From an uncultured Oscillospiraceae bacterium (GTDB lineage: Bacteria; Bacillota; Clostridia; Oscillospirales; Oscillospiraceae): a stretch of 47,511 bases of DNA. Shown one piece after another: positions 31,704 to 39,682 of the stretch; the stretch's first letter is position 1, and each line of letters starts with the position of its first letter. The notes beneath the pieces were generated by a model. It ran no database searches. It saw nothing but the letters and a program-made list of their open reading frames with translations, and was not told the origin of the DNA. The DNA is taken from positions 1 to 47,511 of the forward strand of contig CAKTKT010000008.1 of NCBI GenBank assembly GCA_934572325.1. The letters are read 5' to 3'. Made by a program: the position numbers and the translations under genes.

Positions 31704-32180
31704 ATGAAGTGTCCTTTTTGCGGCTATACCGAGAGCAAGGTCATTGACTCCAGACCCGCAGAGGAGGGTTCGACCATACGCCGCCGCCGCGAGTGCTTGG
31801 CGTGCAGCAAGCGCTTTACTACATATGAGATAATCGAGCGTATGCCCCTAGTTGTCGTCAAGCGCGACGGCAGCCGCCAGTCGTTCGACAAGGTCAAGCT
31901 CATCAACGGCATGGTCCGCGCGAGCGAGAAGCGCCCCGTTCCCCTCGGCAGGCTTGAGCAGATCGCCGACGATATAGAGCAGGAGCTTCAAAGCGGACTT
32001 GAGCGCGAGATAAAGACCGTCGAGATCGGCGAGATGGTCATGACCCGCCTGAAGAACGTGGATGAGGTCGCCTACGTGCGCTTTGCCTCCGTGTACCGCA
32101 GCTTCAAGGACATCAACACCTTCATGGAGGAGCTCTCCAAGCTGCTGACCGAGGAGGAGTCAAAGAATACTGCCCAGTGA
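31704..32180 (+). CDS. nrdR: Transcriptional repressor NrdR
   Basis: A 158-aa, normal-length nucleotide-sensing repressor of ribonucleotide reductase genes. The zinc ribbon uses Cys3, Cys6 (MKCPFC), Cys31 and Cys34 (ECLAC), with the basic RRRRE stretch between for DNA binding. The ATP-cone domain follows (VVVKRDGSRQSFDKVKLINGMVRAS, about residues 49-73). The reductase operon is not in this window. GGGAGAGAAAG precedes the ATG. Its last 21 bases overlap the convergent DUF4363 gene. Confidence 0.97.
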   Translation: MKCPFCGYTESKVIDSRPAEEGSTIRRRRECLACSKRFTTYEIIERMPLVVVKRDGSRQSFDKVKLINGMVRASEKRPVPLGRLEQIADDIEQELQSGLEREIKTVEIGEMVMTRLKNVDEVAYVRFASVYRSFKDINTFMEELSKLLTEEESKNTAQ

Positions 32181-32543
32181 CAGATGCTCCATCTGGTCAA
32201 TGCTTGCCAGATGGTACTTGAGCTTGCTGTACGCGGCGGCGCAGGCGGTTATGTCCTCCTGCGTCAAAACCTGCTGCAAGTCGTAAAATGCATCGGCGGT
32301 CGAATCTATCTCCGGATGGCGGAGAAAGATATGGGTGTAGCTCTCGGCGGACAGCCAGCGCTCCAGCGCCTCGGCGAGATAGCCGCGTGCCGTCTTGAAA
32401 TCCAGCTTTTCCGCCGCGCTCTGCGATTTGGACAGGGCGATGCCGATCTCGCCCGTGAGCGCGTCAATGCTCAGTATGTTGTACACCGACAGCGCGATCA
32501 GCAGCGCCAGCAGCACCGCCGCGATTATTTCACGTTTTGTCAT
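32160..32543 (-). CDS. DUF4363 family membrane-anchored protein
   Basis: A 127-aa protein with an N-terminal signal-anchor (IIAAVLLALLIALSVYNIL) and an extracytoplasmic helical domain (AEKLDFKTARGYLAEALERWLSAESYTHIFLRHPEIDSTADAF) typical of DUF4363. Function is unknown. The start codon overlaps the DUF421 stop (ATGA), a pairing seen in many sporulating Clostridia. Its last codons overlap the 3' end of nrdR on the other strand by 21 bases. Confidence 0.82.
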   Translation of the reverse strand: MTKREIIAAVLLALLIALSVYNILSIDALTGEIGIALSKSQSAAEKLDFKTARGYLAEALERWLSAESYTHIFLRHPEIDSTADAFYDLQQVLTQEDITACAAAYSKLKYHLASIDQMEHLSLGSIL

Positions 32544-33220
32544 TTTGCCGCCTCGCTTTCCGCCAGATATATCTCCTTTTGCGTGTTGACGGTCATCAAA
32601 AACACCTTTTCCGCGCTGCCGACCCCGCGCTTTTTCAGCTCACGGTCGAGCCATTTCCGGTCGATCCCCGCGCGGGAGAGGTTTTCCTCGTTGACCCGCC
32701 CGTCGCTTATGACTATCACGGGATAGCCGCCGTCTCTGCACTGCACGTTCATCTGTCCGGCGGTCACGGGCTGTTCGAGCGGGTAGAGCATCACGTTCAG
32801 CCGCCCGTCGGTCTCCAGCACGGCGTATTCGACACGGCTGATGTCGAGGCAGCCCTGATTGCGCAGCTCCTGCATCAGCTCATCCGTGGTGAAGCTGTTT
32901 TTCGCCATTTCGCGCTGGCTTATCACGCCCTTTTCTATCAGCATGCTCGGCTTGCCGTACAGCAGCGCGCGCATTTTCGCGCTTTTCAGCGCGGCGCGCG
33001 ATATTGCGACCTCGCAGCAGAACAGCGTCAGTATCGGCACAAGCCCGTTTATCATCGGGATGCCGAGATCCTGCAAGGGATGCGCGGCGAGGTCGGCGAT
33101 CAGCGCCGCCACGACAAATTCCGAAAGCTCCATCTCGCCGAGCTGACGCTTGCCCAGCAGGCGCATCGCCGCGAGCAGCGCGGCGTATATGATAAGCGTT
33201 CTTATAATTATTATTGCCAT
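32540..33220 (-). CDS. DUF421 (YetF-type) membrane protein
   Basis: A 226-aa protein with three N-terminal helices (MAIIIIRTLIIYAALLAAMRLLGKRQLGEMELSEFVVAALIADLAA and beyond). The motif GKRQLGEMELSEFV is diagnostic for the family. A soluble C-terminal domain follows (FTTDELMQELRNQGCLDISRVEYAVLETDGRLNVML), ending in a DUF3290/YetF-like tail. Some relatives affect spore properties. The start at 33220 has GGGGGTG upstream; TTG 33229 is less likely. It is translationally coupled to DUF4363. Confidence 0.88.
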   Translation of the reverse strand: MAIIIIRTLIIYAALLAAMRLLGKRQLGEMELSEFVVAALIADLAAHPLQDLGIPMINGLVPILTLFCCEVAISRAALKSAKMRALLYGKPSMLIEKGVISQREMAKNSFTTDELMQELRNQGCLDISRVEYAVLETDGRLNVMLYPLEQPVTAGQMNVQCRDGGYPVIVISDGRVNEENLSRAGIDRKWLDRELKKRGVGSAEKVFLMTVNTQKEIYLAESEAAK

Positions 33221-33264
33221 CGTCAACACCCCCGCTGCTAGTTTGTATTTTTGGAGACCGCTTT

Positions 33265-33963
33265 ATGAAAACAATTATTTCCGAAAGCGAACAAGTGTAT
33301 GAAAACGCGGCGCGCCGCATCAAGGCGCTGCTGGATGAAAAGCCTGACGCTGTTCTCGCCCTCTCCGCAGGACGCAGCATGACAGGGCTTTTCGCGCTTT
33401 TGCGCGAAATGAGCGCCCGGCGCGAGGTCGGCTTTGCCGCCGCCCGCGTGTTCGCCGTGACGGAGTTCATTGCCGCGCCTCAGGCGCTGACCTGCCGCGC
33501 CAGGCTTGAGCGCGAGCTTCTTGACCCTGTCGGCGTCGCGCCGGAGAACCGATATTTCCCCGGCGAAGATAATTATGGCGAATACGACGCTATCATCGCC
33601 GCTCTCGGCGGCATCGACCTCGCCGTGATAGGGATAGGGCACAACGGGCACATCGGCTATAACGAGCCGGGCACGCAGTTTGACACGCTCACGCGCGTGC
33701 AGACGCTCGCCCCCGCCACGCGCCGCCAGCTTGCCGACAGCTTCGGCGGGGAGGACAGGGTGCCGCAGCGCGCCGTCACCATGGGCATAAAGACCCTCAC
33801 CGCCGCGCGCGACATTGCCGTTCTCGCTCTCGGCAGCGACAAGGCGGGCGCTGTTTTTCAAATGCTCTATGCGCGCGATGACAGCGTCATACCCGCCGCA
33901 TTTTTGCAAATACCGATGAACGTCGAGGTCTTTTGCGACAAGGACGCTTCATCAATGCTCTGA
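33265..33963 (+). CDS. Glucosamine-6-phosphate deaminase/isomerase-like protein (catalytic Asp changed)
   Basis: A 232-aa NagB/SIS-type isomerase. The phosphate loop LALSAGRSMTGLFALL (about residues 31-46) and IGIGHNGHIGYNEPG (about 112-126, with the His and Glu of the ring-opening triad) are intact, as is LALGSDKAGAV. The position of the general base, normally MDEY(V/I)G, reads VTEFIA, so the catalytic Asp is replaced by Thr. It lies 46 bases upstream of glmM and a GlmU-like gene, so it may work in, or sense, the amino-sugar route towards UDP-GlcNAc. Either altered activity or a regulatory role is possible. GGAG lies before the ATG. Confidence 0.82.
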   Translation: MKTIISESEQVYENAARRIKALLDEKPDAVLALSAGRSMTGLFALLREMSARREVGFAAARVFAVTEFIAAPQALTCRARLERELLDPVGVAPENRYFPGEDNYGEYDAIIAALGGIDLAVIGIGHNGHIGYNEPGTQFDTLTRVQTLAPATRRQLADSFGGEDRVPQRAVTMGIKTLTAARDIAVLALGSDKAGAVFQMLYARDDSVIPAAFLQIPMNVEVFCDKDASSML

Positions 33964-34009
33964 CGGGTATTCCCGCAGAGGACTATATCAGCAAAGGAGA
34001 ATTTAGAAA

Positions 34010-35359
34010 ATGGGCAAATACTTCGGAACAGACGGCTTCCGCGGCGAGGCGAACAAGAACCTGACCGTGGAGCACGCATTCAAGATCGGGCGCTATCTCG
34101 GCTGGTACTACGGGCAGAGCCGCAAGGCGAGGGTCGTGATAGGCAAGGACACGCGCCGCTCCAGCTATATGTTTGAAAACGCGCTCTGCGCGGGGCTGAC
34201 CGCCTCGGGTGCGGACGCATACCTTCTGCACGTCACCAGCACCCCCAGCGTCTCCTATGTTGCCCGCGCCGATGATTTCGACTGCGGCATCATGATCTCC
34301 GCCAGCCATAACCCGTATTACGACAACGGCATCAAGCTCATCAACTCCAACGGCGAGAAGATGGACGAGAAGCTGCTCAACGGCATTGAGGAGTATATCG
34401 ACAGCGACGCCCAGCTCCCCTACGCCGAGCGCGAGAAGATCGGACGCACCGTGGACTACGCCGCAGGGCGCAACCGCTATATCGGCTATCTCATCTCGCT
34501 TGCCACGCGCTCCTATAAGGATTACCGCGTCGGGCTCGACTGCGCCAACGGCAGCACATGGCAGATGGCGAAGAGCGTTTTTGACGCGCTCGGCGCGGAT
34601 ACCTACGTCATCAACAACCACCCCGACGGGCTGAACATAAATGTTGACTGCGGCTCGACGCATATTGAGCGACTGCGCGACTTCGTGCTGCAAAACCGCC
34701 TTGATGTGGGCTTCGCGTTCGACGGCGATGCTGACCGCTGCCTCGCGGTGGACGAGAAGGGCAACATCATCAACGGCGACCATATCCTCTATGTCTGCGC
34801 CAAGTACATGAAGGAGCGCGGCACGTTCGGCGCCTCCAAGGTCGTCACCACCATCATGTCCAACATGGGGCTTTACAAGGCGCTCGACGCGCTCGGCATC
34901 GGCTACGAAAAGACCGCCGTGGGCGACAAGTACGTCGCGGAGAATATGCGCCAGAATGGGCATCTCATCGGCGGCGAGCAGTCCGGTCACATCATCTTCG
35001 GGCGTCTCGCCAACACCGGCGACGGCATACTCACCGCCATCAAGGTCATGGAGACCATCACCGAGTCCAAGCAGCCGCTGTCCGTGCTCGCCGCGGGCAT
35101 GACCATGTACCCCCAGAAGCTCAAGAACGTCGTCGTCACCGATAAGGACGAGACGCTCGCCTGTCCGGAGGTCAAGGCAGCCGTGGCGAAGGTCGAGGCA
35201 GATCTCGGCGACGAGGGGCGCGTTGTCCTGCGCAAGAGCGGAACAGAGCCGCTGCTGCGCGTCATGGTCGAAGCCGGCACGCAGGAGCTGTGCGAGCAGA
35301 AGGTGGATGAGATTATCGCCGCCATGCAGGCGGCGGGCAGGCTCGTCAAGGTCAAATGA
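34010..35359 (+). CDS. glmM: Phosphoglucosamine mutase-type alpha-D-phosphohexomutase
   Basis: A 449-aa enzyme converting glucosamine-6-phosphate to glucosamine-1-phosphate, the step before UDP-GlcNAc. Motifs: MGKYFGTDGFRGEAN at the N-terminus; the phospho-serine loop MISASHNPYYDNGIKL (about residues 95-110); Mg2+ loop FDGDADRCLAV (about 237-247); sugar-recognition GGEQSGHI (about 322-329); and the phosphate-binding KSGTEPLLRVM (about 408-418). AAAGGAGAA lies before the ATG. The GlmU-like gene starts 14 bases after the stop. Confidence 0.93.
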   Translation: MGKYFGTDGFRGEANKNLTVEHAFKIGRYLGWYYGQSRKARVVIGKDTRRSSYMFENALCAGLTASGADAYLLHVTSTPSVSYVARADDFDCGIMISASHNPYYDNGIKLINSNGEKMDEKLLNGIEEYIDSDAQLPYAEREKIGRTVDYAAGRNRYIGYLISLATRSYKDYRVGLDCANGSTWQMAKSVFDALGADTYVINNHPDGLNINVDCGSTHIERLRDFVLQNRLDVGFAFDGDADRCLAVDEKGNIINGDHILYVCAKYMKERGTFGASKVVTTIMSNMGLYKALDALGIGYEKTAVGDKYVAENMRQNGHLIGGEQSGHIIFGRLANTGDGILTAIKVMETITESKQPLSVLAAGMTMYPQKLKNVVVTDKDETLACPEVKAAVAKVEADLGDEGRVVLRKSGTEPLLRVMVEAGTQELCEQKVDEIIAAMQAAGRLVKVK

Positions 35360-35373
35360 GAGAGGGAAGAACA

Positions 35374-36033
35374 ATGACTGAAATAAAAGAACTTTTTGAC
35401 TTGGACAAGACCATCGCCGCCAAGCTCTTCGAGGGCAAGACCTACCCGTGGGAGGTGCTCGACGGGATAAAGGACTTCATTCTCGCCCTCGGCGCAACGC
35501 TGCCGGAGGAGGAGTATGACCACCCCGCCGAGGGCGTGTGGATTGCAAAGGACGCGACGGTGTTCCCCTCGGCGTACATCGGCTCGCCCTGCATCATTGA
35601 CCATGGCGCGCAGGTGCGCCAGTGCGCGTTCATTCGCGGCAGCGCCATTGTCGGCAAGGACGCGGTCGTCGGCAACTCCACGGAGCTGAAAAACGTCGTG
35701 CTTTTTGACAAGGTTCAGGTGCCGCACTATAACTACGTCGGCGATTCCGTCCTCGGCTACAAGGCGCATATGGGCGCGGGCTCGATAACCAGCAATGTCA
35801 AGTCCGACAAGACGCTCGTCGTCGTCAAGGAGCCGGACGCGCCGATCCCCACGGGGCGGAAAAAGGTCGGCGCGATGCTCGGCGACAATGTCGAGGTCGG
35901 CTGCAACAGCGTGCTCAACCCCGGCACGGTCATCGGGCGCGAATCGAACGTCTATCCCACGTCCTGCGTCCGCGGCGTCATTCCGCCGAGGCATATCTAT
36001 AAGGACAAGGACAACATAGTCGCAAAGGAGTAA
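35374..36033 (+). CDS. GlmU-related left-handed beta-helix (hexapeptide) acyltransferase
   Basis: A 219-aa protein. A short helical N-terminus (residues 1-about 50) is followed by hexapeptide repeats forming a left-handed beta-helix, with VFPSAYIGSPCIIDHGAQV, AFIRGSAIVGKDAVVGNST and the active-site-like LGYKAHMGAGSITSNVKSD, which parallels the acetyl-CoA/sugar site of GlmU. It lacks the nucleotidyltransferase half of GlmU. Placed directly after glmM it probably performs the acetyltransfer, with a separate uridylyltransferase elsewhere (inference). The start at 35374 has GAGGGAAGAA upstream. The stop codon TAA abuts the 14-bp repeat array at 36034. Confidence 0.85.
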   Translation: MTEIKELFDLDKTIAAKLFEGKTYPWEVLDGIKDFILALGATLPEEEYDHPAEGVWIAKDATVFPSAYIGSPCIIDHGAQVRQCAFIRGSAIVGKDAVVGNSTELKNVVLFDKVQVPHYNYVGDSVLGYKAHMGAGSITSNVKSDKTLVVVKEPDAPIPTGRKKVGAMLGDNVEVGCNSVLNPGTVIGRESNVYPTSCVRGVIPPRHIYKDKDNIVAKE

Positions 36034-36159
36034 ACATAATATAGTATACGCAATATAGTATACGTAATAGAAGCCACGTAATATGATGGACATAAATAAA
36101 GCTACATAATACAGGTTACGTAATGTAGATAACATATTGCAGTTTACATAATATAAACC
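36034..36159. repeat. Degenerate 14-bp tandem array, 9 units
   Basis: Nine consecutive units of exactly 14 bp start at the base after the TAA stop of the preceding gene. Units include ACATAATATAGTAT, ACGCAATATAGTAT, ACGTAATAGAAGCC, ACATAATACAGGTT and ACATATTGCAGTTT. The head ACRTAAT is conserved, the last 7 bases vary. No gap or slip occurs across 126 bp. All frames are closed. The same repeat recurs at 44269. It ends against a terminator hairpin. Confidence 0.9.
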
Positions 36160-36188
36160 CTGTGGGAATGCCCCCGCAGGGTATTTTA
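36157..36188 (+). terminator. Terminator after the array and the amino-sugar operon
   Basis: A 10-bp stem ACCCTGTGGG (36157-36166) / CCCGCAGGGT (36173-36182) with one T-G pair, a 6-nt loop and ATTTTA after it. The first three bases overlap the last array unit. Confidence 0.75.
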
Positions 36189-36296
36189 CGTCTTGTTCGC
36201 CTGCGACAAAATCCGCCGATGAAATATTGTGAGCGTTTCACATATTTCCATCGGCGGGTATGTCGATTATATAATTATTGCATTTGTCCGTTCGCC

Positions 36297-37283
36297 TTAC
36301 TTCGCGGGGCGGCTTCTGCGTCCGCCGCGTCCGCGCCCGCGGCGGCGCGACTGGGTGGACTTCGTCCGGTAGAAGTCCTGCATCTCCTCCGTCGCCTTGT
36401 AGACGAGCTTATTTGCCACCCAGCGATTATCCTCGCTGTGCTTGCGGAACTTCGCCCGCACGAGGAACGCCCCGTCATTCTCGCAGGTGTAGATATTCAT
36501 GTACCGCTGGTCGCCCTGATTTATCCACCGTGCGCTCGCCGTCTCGCCGCCGCACACGGGGCAGGGGAGCACCGTCAGGCGCGTGTCCGCGAACGCCGCC
36601 GCCTTGCTCTCGAAGCCGTCAAAGCTCTCGTGCAGTATCGGCTCCTCGCCGCTGCGGTCAACCGGCGGCTTGTAGTTTGGCATACGTGTGGCAAGGATGC
36701 GCCCCGCCTCGGGGTAGAGGCGCAGCCCCTCCGCCATGTCCAGCTTCGTGCATACGAGCGCCGTGTTGTATGCATCGCCCAACGCATCGTGCGCGATGCG
36801 CGTCTGCTCTATTTCAAAATGCTCCATCGCGCTGGCGAGGGATTTCTGATTCTTGTCGCCGCCGGTCTGGAGGTTGTAGATGAGCTGGAGGTTGACCCAT
36901 CCGGCGATCCAGTCCCAGTCGAGGTCGTGGATGATGATGTTCTGCTCGAGTATGCCCTGATCGTCGCAGCCCCATGTGATGAACGTCACGTCCTCGCCGC
37001 CGCAGAACTCGTGCAGCTCCGCCAGCGCGTCGGCAAACGCGATCCCGTGGGCAAGGCGCTCCTTATCGAAGCCGGTTATCTTCTTGACCTTGTAGTGCAT
37101 ACGCTTGAAGTACACGGGCTTTACGTCGATGGACAGCTCTTCCTTCGGGCGCATATTCTCGTCGAGCTTCACCGCGCCTATCTCGATTATCTCCCCGCGC
37201 AGATGTATGGGGAGCTTGTTGAACACGGAGGATTTGGAACTCATCGCCTGATTCCATTCCAGATCCACCACTACATAATTCAT
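36297..37283 (-). CDS. DEDDh 3'-5' exonuclease with zinc-finger-like and Arg/Gly-rich tail
   Basis: A 328-aa nuclease. The exonuclease domain spans residues 1-about 185: motif I YVVVDLEWNQ (Asp/Glu), motif II TFITWGCDDQGILEQN and motif III RIAHDALGDAYNTALV (His and Asp of DEDDh). This resembles KapD-type or RNase T-like exonucleases. Residues about 235-290 hold CPVCGG and a later C-x-N in YTCENDGAFLVRAKFRKHSE, a small zinc-ribbon-like module. The last 20 residues are RRRGRGRGGRRS-rich, likely binding RNA. An RNA substrate is therefore plausible (inference). It is convergent with the amino-sugar operon and divergent from murF. Confidence 0.85.
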   Translation of the reverse strand: MNYVVVDLEWNQAMSSKSSVFNKLPIHLRGEIIEIGAVKLDENMRPKEELSIDVKPVYFKRMHYKVKKITGFDKERLAHGIAFADALAELHEFCGGEDVTFITWGCDDQGILEQNIIIHDLDWDWIAGWVNLQLIYNLQTGGDKNQKSLASAMEHFEIEQTRIAHDALGDAYNTALVCTKLDMAEGLRLYPEAGRILATRMPNYKPPVDRSGEEPILHESFDGFESKAAAFADTRLTVLPCPVCGGETASARWINQGDQRYMNIYTCENDGAFLVRAKFRKHSEDNRWVANKLVYKATEEMQDFYRTKSTQSRRRGRGRGGRRSRPAK

Positions 37284-37322
37284 ACGCTTTCGTTTCCTTT
37301 GCTATACTGTCATGATTTTTCT

Positions 37323-37328
37323 ATTATA
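37323..37328 (-). promoter_or_regulatory. Extended -10 promoter of the exonuclease gene
   Basis: On the minus strand TGCTATAAT, with the TATAAT hexamer at 37323-37328, about 40 bases before the ATG at 37283. The -35 is weak. Confidence 0.5.
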
Positions 37329-37372
37329 GCACATATTTTCCCCGTGTGCACCACTTTTTTTACAAATAGGGC

Positions 37373-37400
37373 TTGAACGAAAAAATATATGTGTTAAAAT
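37373..37400 (+). promoter_or_regulatory. Promoter of murF
   Basis: TTGAAC (37373-37378), a 16-nt spacer and TAAAAT (37395-37400), 33 bases before the murF ATG. Confidence 0.55.
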
Positions 37401-37432
37401 TCAATTGTGTTTATTGTAGGAGTTGAGGCAAT

Positions 37433-38809
37433 ATGTATGATTTCACGGTCAAGGATGCGCTGAGCGCCTGCGGCGGAACGCTTTGCGGCGAATGTGCGCT
37501 CTCTGCGCCGCTGGGCGAGGTCGTCATTGACAGCCGCGCCGTCCGCCCGGGCGACGTGTTCGTCGCCTACCGCGGCGAGAGGACGGACGGGCACAACTAT
37601 ATCACCGCGGCGCTCGACAGGGGCGCGGCGTGCTGCCTTGCCGAGCGTGTGCCGGAGGGCGAGGGGCGCGGCGTTATCGTTGTGGACGATGTGCAGTCCG
37701 CGCTGGAAGCCATTGTGCGCGCCTACCGCGAAAAATTTAACATCCCCGTCGTCGGTGTCACCGGCAGCGTCGGCAAGACGACCGCCAAGGAGATGATCTG
37801 GGCGGTGCTCAGCCGGCGCATGAACACCCTCAAGACCGAGGGCAACCTCAACAATCAGATAGGCGTGCCCATGACGCTCTCGCGCCTGACGCCCGCGCAC
37901 GAGGCGGCCGTGGTGGAGATGGGCATCTCCGGCTTTGGGGAGATGCGCGTGCTCGCCTCCATGGCGCGCCCTACCGTAGCGGTGTTCACTGGGATAGGTC
38001 ATGCGCATCTTGAGTTTCTGCACGATCTCGACGGCGTATTCAGAGCCAAGACCGAGATGATAGACTTCCTGCCGCCGGACGGCACGGTTATTATAAACGG
38101 CGACGATGCGAAGCTCCGCGATCTCCGCTGCCGCCGGCGCGTCATCAGCTACGGGCTGGGCGCGCACTGCGATGTGCGCGCGGAGAATATCCGCTTTGAC
38201 GGCGAGGAGGGCGCGGCGTGCGATATTATCGGGTTTGACCGGCGCATCGCGGCGAGGATCCCCGCCTACGGGCAGCACATGGTCTATGCCGCGCTTGAGG
38301 GCGCTGCCGTGGGCTTTCTGATGGGGCTGACGGATGAGGAGATCGCCTCCGGCGTCGCCGCGTTCCATACGGTCGGGCGGCGCGGCGCGGTCACGGACAC
38401 GGGGTATATCACGCTCATTGACGACTGCTATAACGCCAACCCCGACTCCATGCGCTGCGCCGTGGATTCGCTTATGGCGCTCCCCGGGCGGCACGTGTGC
38501 GTTTTCAGCGATATGCGCGAAATGGGCGACGCCTCGCCCCTGCTGCACCGGGAGCTTGGCGAATACGCCCTTGAAAGGGGCGTGGACTTCGTCATGGCAT
38601 ACGGTCCTATGTCGCGCTGCCTGACAGCCGCGATGGGCGCGCGCGCCCGTCACTTTGAGACGCGGGAGGAGCTTATCGCCGCCCTGCCGCAGTATGTGCG
38701 GCGCGGTGACAACGTCCTCGTCAAGGCGTCGCTCGGCATGCATCTTGAGCCTGCCGCAGAGGCATTGAAGCTATTAGGCAGCGCCGCACAATACGGCGGC
38801 GGCATCTGA
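37433..38809 (+). CDS. murF: UDP-N-acetylmuramoyl-tripeptide--D-alanyl-D-alanine ligase
   Basis: A 458-aa cytoplasmic ligase adding D-Ala-D-Ala to the peptidoglycan precursor with ATP. The N-terminal UDP-binding domain has VIDSRAVRPGDVFVAYRGERTDGHNYI (about residues 24-50). The central ATPase P-loop is VVGVTGSVGKTTAKEM (about 107-122), followed by KTEGNLNNQIGVPMTLSRL. The C-terminal Mur ligase domain has LIDDCYNANPDSMRCAVDSL (about 328-347). TAGGAGTTGAGG lies upstream of the ATG. The gene stands alone; other division/cell-wall genes are not in the window. Confidence 0.96.
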   Translation: MYDFTVKDALSACGGTLCGECALSAPLGEVVIDSRAVRPGDVFVAYRGERTDGHNYITAALDRGAACCLAERVPEGEGRGVIVVDDVQSALEAIVRAYREKFNIPVVGVTGSVGKTTAKEMIWAVLSRRMNTLKTEGNLNNQIGVPMTLSRLTPAHEAAVVEMGISGFGEMRVLASMARPTVAVFTGIGHAHLEFLHDLDGVFRAKTEMIDFLPPDGTVIINGDDAKLRDLRCRRRVISYGLGAHCDVRAENIRFDGEEGAACDIIGFDRRIAARIPAYGQHMVYAALEGAAVGFLMGLTDEEIASGVAAFHTVGRRGAVTDTGYITLIDDCYNANPDSMRCAVDSLMALPGRHVCVFSDMREMGDASPLLHRELGEYALERGVDFVMAYGPMSRCLTAAMGARARHFETREELIAALPQYVRRGDNVLVKASLGMHLEPAAEALKLLGSAAQYGGGI

Positions 38810-38968
38810 CGGATAATTTGCGCGCTGATATAGTCGCTTTTTCTTGAAATACACAAAGTATTCCTGCGAAAAAGCGCCGTCATCAGAACCCAAATTCTCT
38901 TGTCGGCTGCTCTTGCCGCAGCATACGGCGCTGCCTTTGAGGCACAGATAAAATAAATGGAGAAACAA
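38810..38968. other. Short gap between murF and the HAD phosphatase
   Basis: 159 bases with no gene. TTCTTGAAATACACAAAGTATT (about 38842) contains a possible -35 (TTGAAA) and a small inverted repeat; it may hold a promoter for the downstream genes. No clear terminator was seen. Confidence 0.35.
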
Positions 38969-39682
38969 ATGACCGCGAAACCGCTGATCCTCATGGATCT
39001 TGACAATACCATACTCGACTTTGACCGGCAGGAGGCGGCGGCGATCTCCGCCATGCTGCGCGAGCGGGGGATAGACCCCACGGATGAGCGGCTCTCCGCT
39101 TTCCGCCGCATAAACGTCCGCTGCTGGGAGCTGCTCGAAAACGGCGAGCTTACGCGCCGGCAGGTGCTTGTCGGGCGCTTTGAGGAGTTTTTTAAAGAGC
39201 TTGGCGTCGCGCTCGACGCGCAGAGCGCGGAGGACAGCTACGCCGCGCATCTGTGCGAGGGGCACTATTTCGTCTCCGGCGCTGAGGAGCTTTTGGAGAC
39301 GCTTTACGGCAGGTGTGCGCTCTATATAATCTCCAACGGCAACGCCCGCGTTCAGGACGCGCGTCTTGCAAGCTCCGGCATAACGAAGTATTTCGAGAGG
39401 ATATTCATTTCGGAAAATATGGGCGCGGACAAGCCCAGCCGGAGGTTTTTTGACATCGTCATCGCGGGCATACCCGACTTTGACCCCGCCCGTGCGCTCG
39501 TCGTCGGCGACAGCCTCACCTCCGACATTCGCGGCGGGCGCAATGCAGGGCTCAAGACCTGCTGGTTCAACCCGAAGAGAAAGCCGCCGTGCGCGGACAT
39601 CCCCGCGGACTATGAGATCGCCGCGCTCGCCGAGCTTCCGGCGCTCATCGACCGCATTTACAACACGAAAGAGCAATTGTGA
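38969..39682 (+). CDS. YjjG-type HAD-IA phosphatase (noncanonical pyrimidine nucleotidase-like)
   Basis: A 237-aa HAD-superfamily hydrolase. Motif I LILMDLDNTILDFDRQE has the nucleophile Asp and acid/base Asp; motif II is YIISNGNARVQ; motif III Lys is in MGADKPSRRFFD; motif IV is ALVVGDSLTSDIRGGRNAG. The helical cap lies between motifs I and II (about residues 15-90). YjjG-like enzymes dephosphorylate dUMP/dTMP and damaged pyrimidine nucleotides, but HAD specificity is hard to predict. The ATG at 38969 has GGAG 6 nt upstream and is preferred over 38957. Its stop TGA overlaps the ATG of the first MgtC gene. Confidence 0.87.
   Translation: MTAKPLILMDLDNTILDFDRQEAAAISAMLRERGIDPTDERLSAFRRINVRCWELLENGELTRRQVLVGRFEEFFKELGVALDAQSAEDSYAAHLCEGHYFVSGAEELLETLYGRCALYIISNGNARVQDARLASSGITKYFERIFISENMGADKPSRRFFDIVIAGIPDFDPARALVVGDSLTSDIRGGRNAGLKTCWFNPKRKPPCADIPADYEIAALAELPALIDRIYNTKEQL

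Noticed and set aside
33983..35374. Minus-strand 463-codon frame over glmM
   Set aside because: Shadow of glmM, without any recognisable domain.
36034..36159. CRISPR array
   Set aside because: Units are 14 bp with no long unique spacers and no cas genes in the window.
37394..38743. Minus-strand 449-codon frame over murF
   Set aside because: Antisense shadow of murF, His/Arg/Ala-rich without motifs.
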